Below are positions 57,401-64,000 of a stretch of 64,000 nt of DNA, in pieces (within the stretch, counting starts at the first letter, position 1; each line of letters opens with the position of its first letter). A program made the translations under genes and the position numbers. The DNA comes from Actinacidiphila rubida (GTDB taxonomy: Bacteria > Actinomycetota > Actinomycetes > Streptomycetales > Streptomycetaceae), in NCBI RefSeq assembly GCF_900110255.1, contig NZ_FODD01000029.1, positions 45,456-109,455 of the forward strand, in the 5' to 3' direction. The notes beneath the pieces were generated by a model. The model ran no database searches. It was not told the origin of the DNA and saw only the letters and a program-made list of their open reading frames with translations.

Positions 57401-58774
57401 ATGCCGTCCGTTCCGCTGTCCGAGACCGTGGCCGCGCTGCTCCCGCGCGCCAGGACCGAGCTGGCCGAACTGGTCGCCTTCGCCTCGGTCGCCGACGAGC
57501 GGCAGTACCCGCGGAGCGAGTCCGAGAAGGCCGCGCGGTGGATCGCCGACGCGCTGGGCGCCGAGGGCTTCCAGGACGTGGCCCTGCTCGACACCCCGGA
57601 CGGCACCCAGTCGGTGTACGGGTACCTGCCGGGGCCCGCTGACGCGCCGACGGTGCTGCTGTACGCGCACTACGACGTGCAGCCGCCGCTCGACGAGTCG
57701 GCCTGGCTGTCCCCGCCGTTCGAGCTCACCGAGCGCGACGGCCGCTGGTACGGGCGCGGCGCGGCGGACTGCAAGGGCGGGGTGATGATGCACCTGACGG
57801 CGCTGCGGGCGCTCAAGGAGCAGGGCGGCGTCCCGGTCAACGTCAAGGTGATCGTGGAGGGTTCGGAGGAGCAGGGCACCGGCGGCCTGGAGCGCTACGC
57901 CGAGCAGCACCCCGAACTGCTGGCGGCCGACACGATCGTCATCGGCGACGCGGGCAACTTCCGGCTGGGTCTGCCGACCGTCGTCTCGTCCCTGCGCGGC
58001 ATGGCGCTGATGGACGTCCGGGTCGCCACGCTGGAGGGCAACCTGCACTCCGGGCTGTTCGGCGGCGCGGCGCCCGACGCGCTGGCCGCGCTCATCCACA
58101 TGCTCGCCTCGCTGCGGGACGAGACCGGCGCGACCACCATCGACGGCCTGGACGCCGAGGGCACCTGGCCCGGGATCGCCTACGACGAGGCCGACTTCAG
58201 GCGCGACGCCAAGGTGCTGGACGGGGTCGGCCTGGTGGGCACCGGCAGCATCTCCGACCGGCTGTGGGCGCGGCCCGCGGTCACCGTCCTCGGCATCGAC
58301 GCGCCGCCCGTCGTCGGCGCGACCCCGTCGGTCCACGCGCGGGCCGGCGCCCTGGTGAGCGTCCGGGTCCCGCCGGGCGCCGAGTCCGCCAAGGCGGCCG
58401 ACGCCCTGACCGCGCACCTGCGCGCGGCGGCGCCGTGGGGTGCCCGGGTCGAGGTGACGCTGCGCGGCAGCGGCGAGCCGTTCGCCGCCGACACCGGCAG
58501 CCCGGCGTACGCGGCGATGGCCGAGGCGATGCGGGAGGCCTACGGCCAGGAGATGGCCGTCGCGGGCAACGGCGGTTCCATCCCGCTGTGCAACACCCTG
58601 GCCAGGCTCTACCCGGCGGCGGAGATCCTGCTGATCGGCCTCAGCGAGCCCGACGCGCAGATCCACGCGGTCAACGAGAGCGTCTCGCCGGAGGAGTTGG
58701 AGAAGCTGTCGCTCACCGAGGCGCTGTTCCTGCGCCGCTACGCCGTCTCCCGGACGGCGGGCCAGGGAGTCTGA
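57401..58774 (+). CDS. M20-family dipeptidase (zinc metallopeptidase)
   Basis: 457 residues of the M20 family. The metal ligands are visible: YAHYDVQ (His, Asp), GRGAADCKGG (Asp), EGSEEQG (Glu-Glu), VIGDAGNF (Asp) and QIHAVNE (His). A dimerisation domain of about 180-310 is inserted, as in PepV/carnosinase-like dipeptidases. Cytosolic turnover of dipeptides is likely. ATG 57401 with AAGGAG upstream. Confidence 0.92.
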   Translation: MPSVPLSETVAALLPRARTELAELVAFASVADERQYPRSESEKAARWIADALGAEGFQDVALLDTPDGTQSVYGYLPGPADAPTVLLYAHYDVQPPLDESAWLSPPFELTERDGRWYGRGAADCKGGVMMHLTALRALKEQGGVPVNVKVIVEGSEEQGTGGLERYAEQHPELLAADTIVIGDAGNFRLGLPTVVSSLRGMALMDVRVATLEGNLHSGLFGGAAPDALAALIHMLASLRDETGATTIDGLDAEGTWPGIAYDEADFRRDAKVLDGVGLVGTGSISDRLWARPAVTVLGIDAPPVVGATPSVHARAGALVSVRVPPGAESAKAADALTAHLRAAAPWGARVEVTLRGSGEPFAADTGSPAYAAMAEAMREAYGQEMAVAGNGGSIPLCNTLARLYPAAEILLIGLSEPDAQIHAVNESVSPEELEKLSLTEALFLRRYAVSRTAGQGV

Positions 58775-58786
58775 CCGGTCGTCACG

Positions 58787-58818
58787 CCGCGGGCCGGCAT
58801 GGCCGCGACGGCCCGCGG
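58787..58818. terminator. Hairpin between convergent M20 and kinase-Nudix genes
   Basis: Perfect 10-bp stem (58787-58796/58809-58818) with a 12-nt loop, directly after the M20 stop. Could serve both convergent genes. Confidence 0.5.
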
Positions 58819-58890
58819 TGCGGTCCGGACGCCGGCGCGGTGGGGGGCACGCGGCGGGCGGCGGACCGCACAGGGGCCGTGGCGGCGGGC

Positions 58891-59925
58891 TCACTCGGCC
58901 GGGTGGCCGGCTTCCAGGTTCAGCGGCCGGCCCTGTTCCCGGGCGCGCAGCGCCCAGCGGAGCCGGTCCAACCGCACCGGCGGCAGCAGCCCGGCCGCCT
59001 CGTCCTCGGTGACGAACCGCCAGTCGCGCAGTTCGGAGCGCGGCAGCAGCAGCCGGCCGATGTCGGCGCGGGGCATCCGCCCGCCGTCGAAGAGCAGTCT
59101 CAGTCCCCCGTACCCCGGGGGTCTGGGCGGTTCCCAGTCCACGACGAGCAGTTCGAGCCCGCGGGTCAGCTGGATGCCGAGTTCCTCGGCGACCTCGCGG
59201 TAGCCGGCCCGGGTCGGCGACTCCCCGCGCTCCACCACCCCGCCGGGGAACTCCCAGCCCGGCTTGTAGGTGGGGTCGACCAGCAGCACCCGGTCGTCCT
59301 CGTCGAAGAGCAGCACGCCCGCGGCGACCGTCTCGGCGCGCGGCTCCGGCGTCTGCACGATGCCGCAGTCGCCCGCGCCGCGGCCGACCGCCTCGGCGAT
59401 CCGGACCGCGGTCTGCTCCGGCGTCAGCCCCGCTGTGGACACCGGATGGGCGTCCGAGCCGAGCCAGGGCAGGGCGGCGCGGTAGTCGGCGATGCGGTCC
59501 AGGGCCCACCGCCGCGCAGCGTCGTCGGCCTCGGGCTGGTCCGGGTTGTCGGCCCTGGCGGCGATCCGTGATCGCAGGATCGTTTCTCCGGGGTCGAGCA
59601 GCACATGGCGGACCTCGATGCCGCGCGCGGCGAGGCCACCGAAGATCTCGTCACGGTGCTCCTGGCGCAGCAGCGACATGGGCGCGACCAGCACCCCGCC
59701 GACCTCGGCGAGCAGCGAGGCGGCGGTCTCCACGACCAGCCGCCGCCAGATGGGCAGTTCCTGGTAGTCGGTGACCTCCTGGAGCCGCTTCTCGGGCAGC
59801 AGGCGGCGCACGCCGCAGCCCAGCACCTCGGGTTCGTACAGGGTGCTTTCCGGTAGCAGGTCGAGCAGTGCGCGGCCCGCACAGCTCTTGCCCGCGCCGA
59901 ACGCCCCGTTCACCCAGATGATCAC
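58891..59925 (-). CDS. P-loop kinase-Nudix hydrolase fusion
   Basis: 344 residues. The N-terminal 180 residues have a Walker A GAFGAGKS (7-14) and a P-loop kinase-like fold (LAR...LLDPGETILRSRI). The C-terminal part holds a Nudix domain with GGVVERGESPTRAGYREVAEELGI (about 226-249). The two parts are joined without a stop. Such a fusion could couple phosphorylation of a small molecule with hydrolysis of a nucleotide derivative; neither substrate is known. GTG at 59925, GAAGGGGG upstream. Confidence 0.85.
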   Translation of the reverse strand: MIIWVNGAFGAGKSCAGRALLDLLPESTLYEPEVLGCGVRRLLPEKRLQEVTDYQELPIWRRLVVETAASLLAEVGGVLVAPMSLLRQEHRDEIFGGLAARGIEVRHVLLDPGETILRSRIAARADNPDQPEADDAARRWALDRIADYRAALPWLGSDAHPVSTAGLTPEQTAVRIAEAVGRGAGDCGIVQTPEPRAETVAAGVLLFDEDDRVLLVDPTYKPGWEFPGGVVERGESPTRAGYREVAEELGIQLTRGLELLVVDWEPPRPPGYGGLRLLFDGGRMPRADIGRLLLPRSELRDWRFVTEDEAAGLLPPVRLDRLRWALRAREQGRPLNLEAGHPAE

Positions 59926-60079
59926 GGTGCCCCCTTCTCCGTAGACCCCTACGAATTGCCCGGATCCGCGCCCCCACCAAACGCCCCGCCTCCCGCGGCC
60001 GTCCGGTACGCGCCTGCTCGGGCCCTCGCGCGCGGGGATGCGGTGGGCCGCCGGGCGCGGCCGGGGCGGAGGCATGCGT

Positions 60080-60111
60080 CAGGGGCCCGCCCCTGCCGGG
60101 ACGGGCCCCTG
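60080..60111 (-). terminator. Hairpin downstream of the ROK sugar kinase
   Basis: Perfect 10-bp stem (60080-60089/60102-60111) about 10 bp after the kinase stop on the minus strand; no T-tract. Confidence 0.55.
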
Positions 60112-60122
60112 GACGCCACGGG

Positions 60123-61097
60123 TCACGGACGGAGGGTGAAGCCCTCCAGGCGCAGCGCCTGCGCGGCGGCCGCGGCGGCGCCCACCAGGCCGGCGTCCGT
60201 GCCGAGCTTGGCCGGGACGACGTCGACGCCCGCGGCGAAGGAGAGCGTGGCGTAGCGGGTGAGGTGGTCGCGGAGCGGGTCGAAGAGGATCGGGCCCGCG
60301 TTGGCGACGCCTCCGCCGATGACGGCCACGTGGATCTCGACGAGGGTCGCGGTCGCGGCGATGGACGCGGCGAGCGCCTGGGCGGCGCGGTCGAAGGAGG
60401 CGAGCGCGATCGGGTCGCCGGCCCGCGCCGACTCCGCGACGGCCGCGGCGGTGGGCGCCGTACCGGCCGGCGGCTGCCAGCCGTTGTCGAGCGCGCGCCG
60501 GGCGATGTTCGGCCCGGAGGCGATCCGCTCGACGCAACCCCGCGAACCGCACGGGCACCGGTCGCCGTCGAGGTCGACGCTGATGTGCCCGATGTGACCG
60601 GCGTTGCCGGTCGGCCCGGGCAGCAGAGCGCCGCCGAGCACCAGTCCGCCGCCGACGCCGGTGGAGACCACCATGCACAGCGCGTTGTCGTAGCCGCGGG
60701 CCGCACCCTGCCAGTGCTCGGCGGCGGTCATGGCCACGCCGTCGCCGGTGAGGACGACGGGCAGCCCCTCACTCGCCTCGGAGACCCGCGCGACCAGCGG
60801 GAACTCCCGCCAGCCGGGGACGTTCACCGGGCTGACGGTGCCGTGCGCGGCGTCGACCGGTCCGGCGCTGCCGATCCCGACGGCGACGGCGCCCTGCCAC
60901 CGGGCCTCGGCCCGCAGGTCGCCGAGGACCTCGGTCACCGCCCGCAGCACCGTCTCGCCGTCCTCTCCGGCGGGGGTCGGACGCAGGGCGCGGGCCACCA
61001 GCCGTCCCTCGGTGTCGACGAGCGCACCGGCGATCTTCGTACCGCCGATGTCCAGCGCGGCCACATGTGGTCCAATGGCGCCGTGGGGGGACTGCAT
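60123..61097 (-). CDS. ROK-family sugar kinase
   Basis: 324 residues with the N-terminal ATP motif ALDIGGTKIAGALVD, catalytic Asp region TGDGVAMTAAEH, GHIGHISVDLDGDRCPCGSRGCVERIASG (CxCGxxGCxE zinc motif) and VIGGGVANAG. It probably phosphorylates glucose, N-acetylglucosamine or N-acetylmannosamine; the substrate cannot be set. ATG 61097 with AAGGAGA upstream. Divergent from a LacI regulator over a short palindrome. Confidence 0.9.
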   Translation of the reverse strand: MQSPHGAIGPHVAALDIGGTKIAGALVDTEGRLVARALRPTPAGEDGETVLRAVTEVLGDLRAEARWQGAVAVGIGSAGPVDAAHGTVSPVNVPGWREFPLVARVSEASEGLPVVLTGDGVAMTAAEHWQGAARGYDNALCMVVSTGVGGGLVLGGALLPGPTGNAGHIGHISVDLDGDRCPCGSRGCVERIASGPNIARRALDNGWQPPAGTAPTAAAVAESARAGDPIALASFDRAAQALAASIAATATLVEIHVAVIGGGVANAGPILFDPLRDHLTRYATLSFAAGVDVVPAKLGTDAGLVGAAAAAAQALRLEGFTLRP

Positions 61098-61214
61098 CGC
61101 TCGGTGGTCTCCTTCGTCGTGTGTCGTCCAGTGCCGTGCACGTCCGGCGCCGTCGGGGTCTCGACCCCAAGGGTTCCGCACTGAGCGGCCCCAGGAGTAG
61201 TCTCACCTGATCCT

Positions 61215-61226
61215 GACAACGTTGTC
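61215..61226. promoter_or_regulatory. LacI operator candidate
   Basis: GACAACGTTGTC is a perfect 12-bp palindrome with a central CG, a common LacI-type operator form, lying 29 bp before the LacI GTG and within the divergent gap. Confidence 0.6.
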
Positions 61227-61255
61227 CATGTCTTGCCGCAGGGAATACTACGACC

Positions 61256-62281
61256 GTGACCCAAACACCTGGACGTGCCCCCCGGCCCACGATGAAGGAT
61301 GTCGCCGCCCGTGCGGGCGTCGGCCTCAAGACGGTCTCCCGCGTGGTGAACGAGGAAGCGGGCGTCACGCCCGACACCGTGGCACGCGTCCAGGCCGCCA
61401 TCGAGGCGCTCGGCTTCCGGCGCAACGACAGCGCGCGGCTGCTCCGCACCCGCCGCACCTCCAGCATCGGGCTGGTGCTCGAGGACCTCGCCGACCCCTT
61501 CTACGCGCCGCTGAGCCGGGCCGTGGAGGACGTGGCCAGGGCGCATGGCGCACTGCTGTTCACCGGCTCCAGCGCGGAGGACCCCCGGCGCGAGCAGGAG
61601 CTCGTGCTGGCCTTCTGCGCGCGGCGGGTGGACGGCCTGATCGTGGTGCCCGCCAGCGACGACCACCGCTACCTCAGCCCGGAGATCGAGGCCGGCGTGG
61701 CGACGGTGTTCGTGGACCGCCCGGCCGGCCGGCTGGACGCGGACGTCGTCCTCACCGACAACGCCGGCGGCGTGCGGGACGGCGTGGCGCACCTCATCGC
61801 CCACGGACACCGCAGGATCGGCTTCATCGGCGACCAGCCCGGCATCCACACCGCCGCCGAGCGCCTGCGCGGCTACCGCGAGGCGATGGCCGCCGCGAAC
61901 CTGCCGGTGAGCAACGCCTGGTACGCGATGGGCCCGACGACCCCGGAGCGGGTGCGCGCCTCCATCGACGCGATGCTGTCCGGCCCGGAACCGGTCACGG
62001 CGCTGCTCGCCGGCAACAACCGCGTCACGGTGACGGCGGTGCGCGTGCTGTCGGGGCTGACCCGTCCGGTGGCGCTGGTCGGCTTCGACGACTTCGAGCT
62101 CGCGGACCTGCTGAGCCCGCCGGTCACGGTCGTCGCCCAGGACGCACCCGGTCTCGGCCGCACCGCGGCCCAGCTGCTGTTCCGCCGCCTCGACGGCATG
62201 GCCAGCGACGCCCCGACCCGCACCGAGCTGCCGGCCCGCCTGATTCCGCGCGGCTCCGGCGAGATCCCGCCCGCGTCCTGA
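61256..62281 (+). CDS. LacI-family transcriptional regulator
   Basis: 341 residues: N-terminal LacI helix-turn-helix (MKDVAARAGVGLKTVSRVVNEEAGVTPDT, about 13-41) and a periplasmic-binding-protein-like ligand domain. Divergent from the ROK sugar kinase, and probably regulates that gene and itself. GTG 61256. The stop TGA is immediately followed by the 9-bp minisatellite. Confidence 0.93.
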   Translation: MTQTPGRAPRPTMKDVAARAGVGLKTVSRVVNEEAGVTPDTVARVQAAIEALGFRRNDSARLLRTRRTSSIGLVLEDLADPFYAPLSRAVEDVARAHGALLFTGSSAEDPRREQELVLAFCARRVDGLIVVPASDDHRYLSPEIEAGVATVFVDRPAGRLDADVVLTDNAGGVRDGVAHLIAHGHRRIGFIGDQPGIHTAAERLRGYREAMAAANLPVSNAWYAMGPTTPERVRASIDAMLSGPEPVTALLAGNNRVTVTAVRVLSGLTRPVALVGFDDFELADLLSPPVTVVAQDAPGLGRTAAQLLFRRLDGMASDAPTRTELPARLIPRGSGEIPPAS

Positions 62282-62352
62282 CGGCCCGGACGGCCCGGAC
62301 GGCCCGGACGGCCCGGACGGCCCGGACGGCCCGGACGGCCCGGACGGCCCGG
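62281..62352. repeat. 9-bp tandem repeat array
   Basis: Eight exact copies of acggcccgg begin with the last base of the LacI stop codon (62281) and end at 62352, followed by a partial ninth unit. It sits between convergent LacI and DUF6986 genes. Confidence 0.9.
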
Positions 62353-62439
62353 ACGGCACCAGGCTCCGGGACGGCCGCCCGCGCCTTCGCGGCGGGCGGA
62401 CGTCCGAGGCGGTGCCAGGACGCCGCGCCCGAAGCGGCG

Positions 62440-63717
62440 TCAGGACGCCCCGGGCGCGCGTCCCGCGAGCGCCTCCAGCTCCGCGCGGGTGAGTCCGGTG
62501 GCCTCCGCCACCTCCTGCCCGTCGAGGGCCGCGCAGTCCAGGCCGCGCAGCAGGTAGCCGCTGAGCGCCCGCGCGGTCGCGGGCTCGTCCATCACCGCGC
62601 CGCCGGACCCGGCCACGTACGCCGCCAGTCGGGCCGCCGCGGCCGCCATGCCCTCGCGGTAGAAGGCGTAGACGGCGGCGTACCGGGTGGGCAGGTGTCC
62701 GGGGTGCATGTCCCAGCCCTGGTAGTAGGCGCGGGCCAGCGACCGGCGCACGAGCCGGTAGTGCAACCGCCATGCGGCGTGCACCTGTTCCGCGGGACCG
62801 GCCGGGAGGACGTTGGTGGAGCCGTCGGAGAGCCGGACACCGGTGCCCGCGGCCGCCGCCTGCATCACGGCCTTGGCGTGGTCGGCCGCCGGGTGGTCCA
62901 TCGACTGGTGGGCGGGACTGACGCCGCACGCGGCGCTGTAGTCGAAGGTGCCGTAGTGCAGGGCCGTGGCGCGTCCCTCGGCGGCGTCGATGAGCAGCGG
63001 CACGGCCGTCCTGCCGTCGGGGCCGACGATCGCCTGGGTGGTCTCGATCTGGATCTCGAACCCGAGCCGGCCCGCGGGCAGCCCCGCGGCCTGCTCGAAA
63101 GCCCCGCACAGCCGGGCCATCGCGGCGACCTGGGACGGGAAGGTGACCTTCGGCAGGGTCAGCACGAGCCCGTCGGGCAGGCCACCGCCGTCCAGCAGGG
63201 TGGTGAGGAACAGGTCGAGGGTGCGGATGCCGCGGTCGCGGACGGCCTCCTCCATGCACTTCATGCGGATGCCGACGCACGGGGGCGCGCTGCCGTCGGC
63301 GACCGCGGCCGAGACGGCACGGGCCGCGGCGACCGCGGCGGCGTCCTCCTCCGCGTCGGACCGCACCCCGTAGCCGTCCTCGAAGTCGATGCGCAGGTCC
63401 TCGACGGGCTCGCGCAGCAGCTTGTCCCGGACCCGGTCGTGGACCTCCGCGGCCAGCGCGGCGGGCAGGCCGAGCACCCCGGTCAGCGCGCCCGCGCCGG
63501 GCGCGTGCGCGTCGAGCAGGGCCAGCGCCTCGTCGCCCCAGGCGCGCGCGGTCCCGGCGCCGAAGGCGTCGGCGGGCACGTAGACGGTGTGGACGGGCTG
63601 CCGCGTGCCGGGGTCGCCCGGGTAGCGCCGGGCCAGTTCGGCGTCGGTGGCGGCCAGGGCCGCGCCGACCTCCGCTCGTACCGCGTCCGCCAGCGTCGTA
63701 CCGGCCGCTTGCGCCAT
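62440..63717 (-). CDS. HpcH/HpaI aldolase-like DUF6986 family protein
   Basis: 425 residues. It reads as a citrate lyase-beta/HpcH-type TIM barrel: LRIDFEDGYG (metal-binding acidic residue), GIRMKCMEEAV, LTLPKV, GFEIQIETTQAIVG, ALHYGTFDYSAACGVSPAHQSMDHP. I associate this with DUF6986, often near purine/allantoin genes in streptomycetes. Reaction unknown. ATG 63717 with GGGGAGG upstream. Confidence 0.8.
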   Translation of the reverse strand: MAQAAGTTLADAVRAEVGAALAATDAELARRYPGDPGTRQPVHTVYVPADAFGAGTARAWGDEALALLDAHAPGAGALTGVLGLPAALAAEVHDRVRDKLLREPVEDLRIDFEDGYGVRSDAEEDAAAVAAARAVSAAVADGSAPPCVGIRMKCMEEAVRDRGIRTLDLFLTTLLDGGGLPDGLVLTLPKVTFPSQVAAMARLCGAFEQAAGLPAGRLGFEIQIETTQAIVGPDGRTAVPLLIDAAEGRATALHYGTFDYSAACGVSPAHQSMDHPAADHAKAVMQAAAAGTGVRLSDGSTNVLPAGPAEQVHAAWRLHYRLVRRSLARAYYQGWDMHPGHLPTRYAAVYAFYREGMAAAAARLAAYVAGSGGAVMDEPATARALSGYLLRGLDCAALDGQEVAEATGLTRAELEALAGRAPGAS

Positions 63718-63742
63718 GGGCTGTGCCCTCCCCGACTCAGAC

Positions 63743-63765
63743 CGCTTCAACAAAACGTTGAAGCG
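63743..63765. promoter_or_regulatory. Operator-like inverted repeat upstream of DUF6986
   Basis: CGCTTCAAC (63743-63751) and GTTGAAGCG (63757-63765) are perfect 9-bp arms around AAAAC. It lies just upstream of the DUF6986 ATG and could be a repressor site. Confidence 0.55.
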
Positions 63766-63807
63766 AAGCTAGCCCGGCGGTCGGCGCGGGTCAACAGGCA
63801 ACACGAC

Positions 63808-63836
63808 GGCCCCCGGCCGCGGGGCGACCGGGGGCC
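63808..63836 (-). terminator. Hairpin downstream of etfA
   Basis: Perfect 9-bp GGCCCCCGG/CCGGGGGCC arms (63808-63816/63828-63836) with an 11-nt loop, about 85 bp after the etfA stop. Confidence 0.5.
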
Positions 63837-63919
63837 ACGAACGCGCGCGCCCGGGAGGAGTTCCGGCGGCGGCAGCGTCGTGGCCCCCGCTCCCGACGGT
63901 CGTCGCCTCCGTCGGGTGG

Positions 63920-64000
63920 TCAGCCCTTGTGGGTGGTGATGGCGTCGGTGAGTTGGGGCAGGACCTGGAAGAGGTCGCCGACGACGCCGTAGTCGACGAG
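63920..64000 (-). CDS. etfA: Electron transfer flavoprotein alpha subunit, C-terminal end (cut by window edge)
   Basis: The last 26 residues read LVDYGVVGDLFQVLPQLTDA and a short basic tail, which matches the conserved C-terminus of EtfA (CDYGIVGDLF.VVP.L). The rest of the gene lies beyond 64000. EtfA pairs with EtfB to move electrons from acyl-CoA dehydrogenases to the membrane. Stop TGA at 63922-63920. Confidence 0.85.
   Translation of the reverse strand, partial: LVDYGVVGDLFQVLPQLTDAITTHKG

Noticed and set aside
60935..63280. Apparent collagen-like (PSG)n repeat in a minus-strand frame
   Set aside because: It comes from the 9-bp minisatellite read in frame. It lies in intergenic DNA and is not part of a credible gene.

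Overview
The window is chromosomal DNA from a high-GC actinobacterium, most likely a Streptomyces or a close relative (an inference). The evidence is the very high G+C content with strong third-position bias, frequent GTG starts, GTGA/ATGA stop-start overlaps, and lineage-typical families: an orphan DUF397 protein, two mycothiol-dependent maleylpyruvate isomerase-like proteins, an F420-type nitroreductase, an LAL-type ATPase regulator, an isolated HATPase of the anti-sigma type, a two-gene HK/RR pair, many TetR/MarR/GntR/ROK regulators, and predicted DUF6332, DUF6643 and DUF6986 families. I see no phage, transposase, integrase, CRISPR array, rRNA or tRNA. The gene content looks like ordinary chromosome carrying metabolic and regulatory genes.

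Layout. 1-8 kb: 3'-truncated LAL regulator; divergent CGNR regulator and PNPOx/maleylpyruvate isomerase pair; orphan DUF397; a TetR-DUF4865-small ORF-phosphotriesterase cluster; a chloramphenicol phosphotransferase-like kinase; an alpha/beta-hydrolase-GNAT gene split by a 7-bp tandem duplication. 8-18 kb: Ser/Thr kinase with eight TPR-like repeats, MpaB/DUF2236 oxygenase, LCP cell-wall transferase, NmrA-like reductase, a crcB-DUF190-crcB fluoride operon, and a dhaKLM PTS-type dihydroxyacetone kinase operon. 18-27 kb: a three-gene Drr-like ABC exporter, Nudix hydrolase, polytopic membrane protein, Asp/Glu racemase, HpnB-like glycosyltransferase and a two-domain TerD-family protein. 27-35 kb: Gly/Tyr/Pro/Gln-rich protein, MOSC protein, Rv1733c-like membrane protein, a beta-helix/AAA fusion, and a very large membrane protein whose hydrolase motifs are far apart.

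35-43 kb: DeoR regulator, SRPBCC protein, two small-domain membrane proteins, a YedY-like Mo enzyme with its cytochrome b, alpha/beta hydrolase divergent from a MocR regulator, and an anti-sigma-type ATPase. 43-50 kb: a 56-bp perfect palindrome beside a decayed ABC transporter, SHOCT protein, ROK regulator divergent from an MFS exporter, and a MarR regulator divergent from a DHA2 exporter. 50-64 kb: LuxR two-component pair, two TetR regulators each divergent from their likely target (aldo/keto reductase; F420 nitroreductase), geranylgeranyl-reductase-like flavoprotein, M20 dipeptidase, P-loop kinase-Nudix fusion, ROK sugar kinase divergent from a LacI regulator, a 9-bp minisatellite, a HpcH/HpaI-like (DUF6986) protein, and the 3' end of etfA.

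The main regulatory theme is divergent regulator/target pairs with readable inverted or direct repeats between them. The most unusual items are the 7-bp duplication that breaks the hydrolase-GNAT gene, the palindrome next to the ABC remnant, the split-motif membrane hydrolase, the beta-helix/AAA fusion, the kinase-Nudix fusion and the TetR-DUF4865-phosphotriesterase cluster. I did not find a clearly new defence or mobile system.
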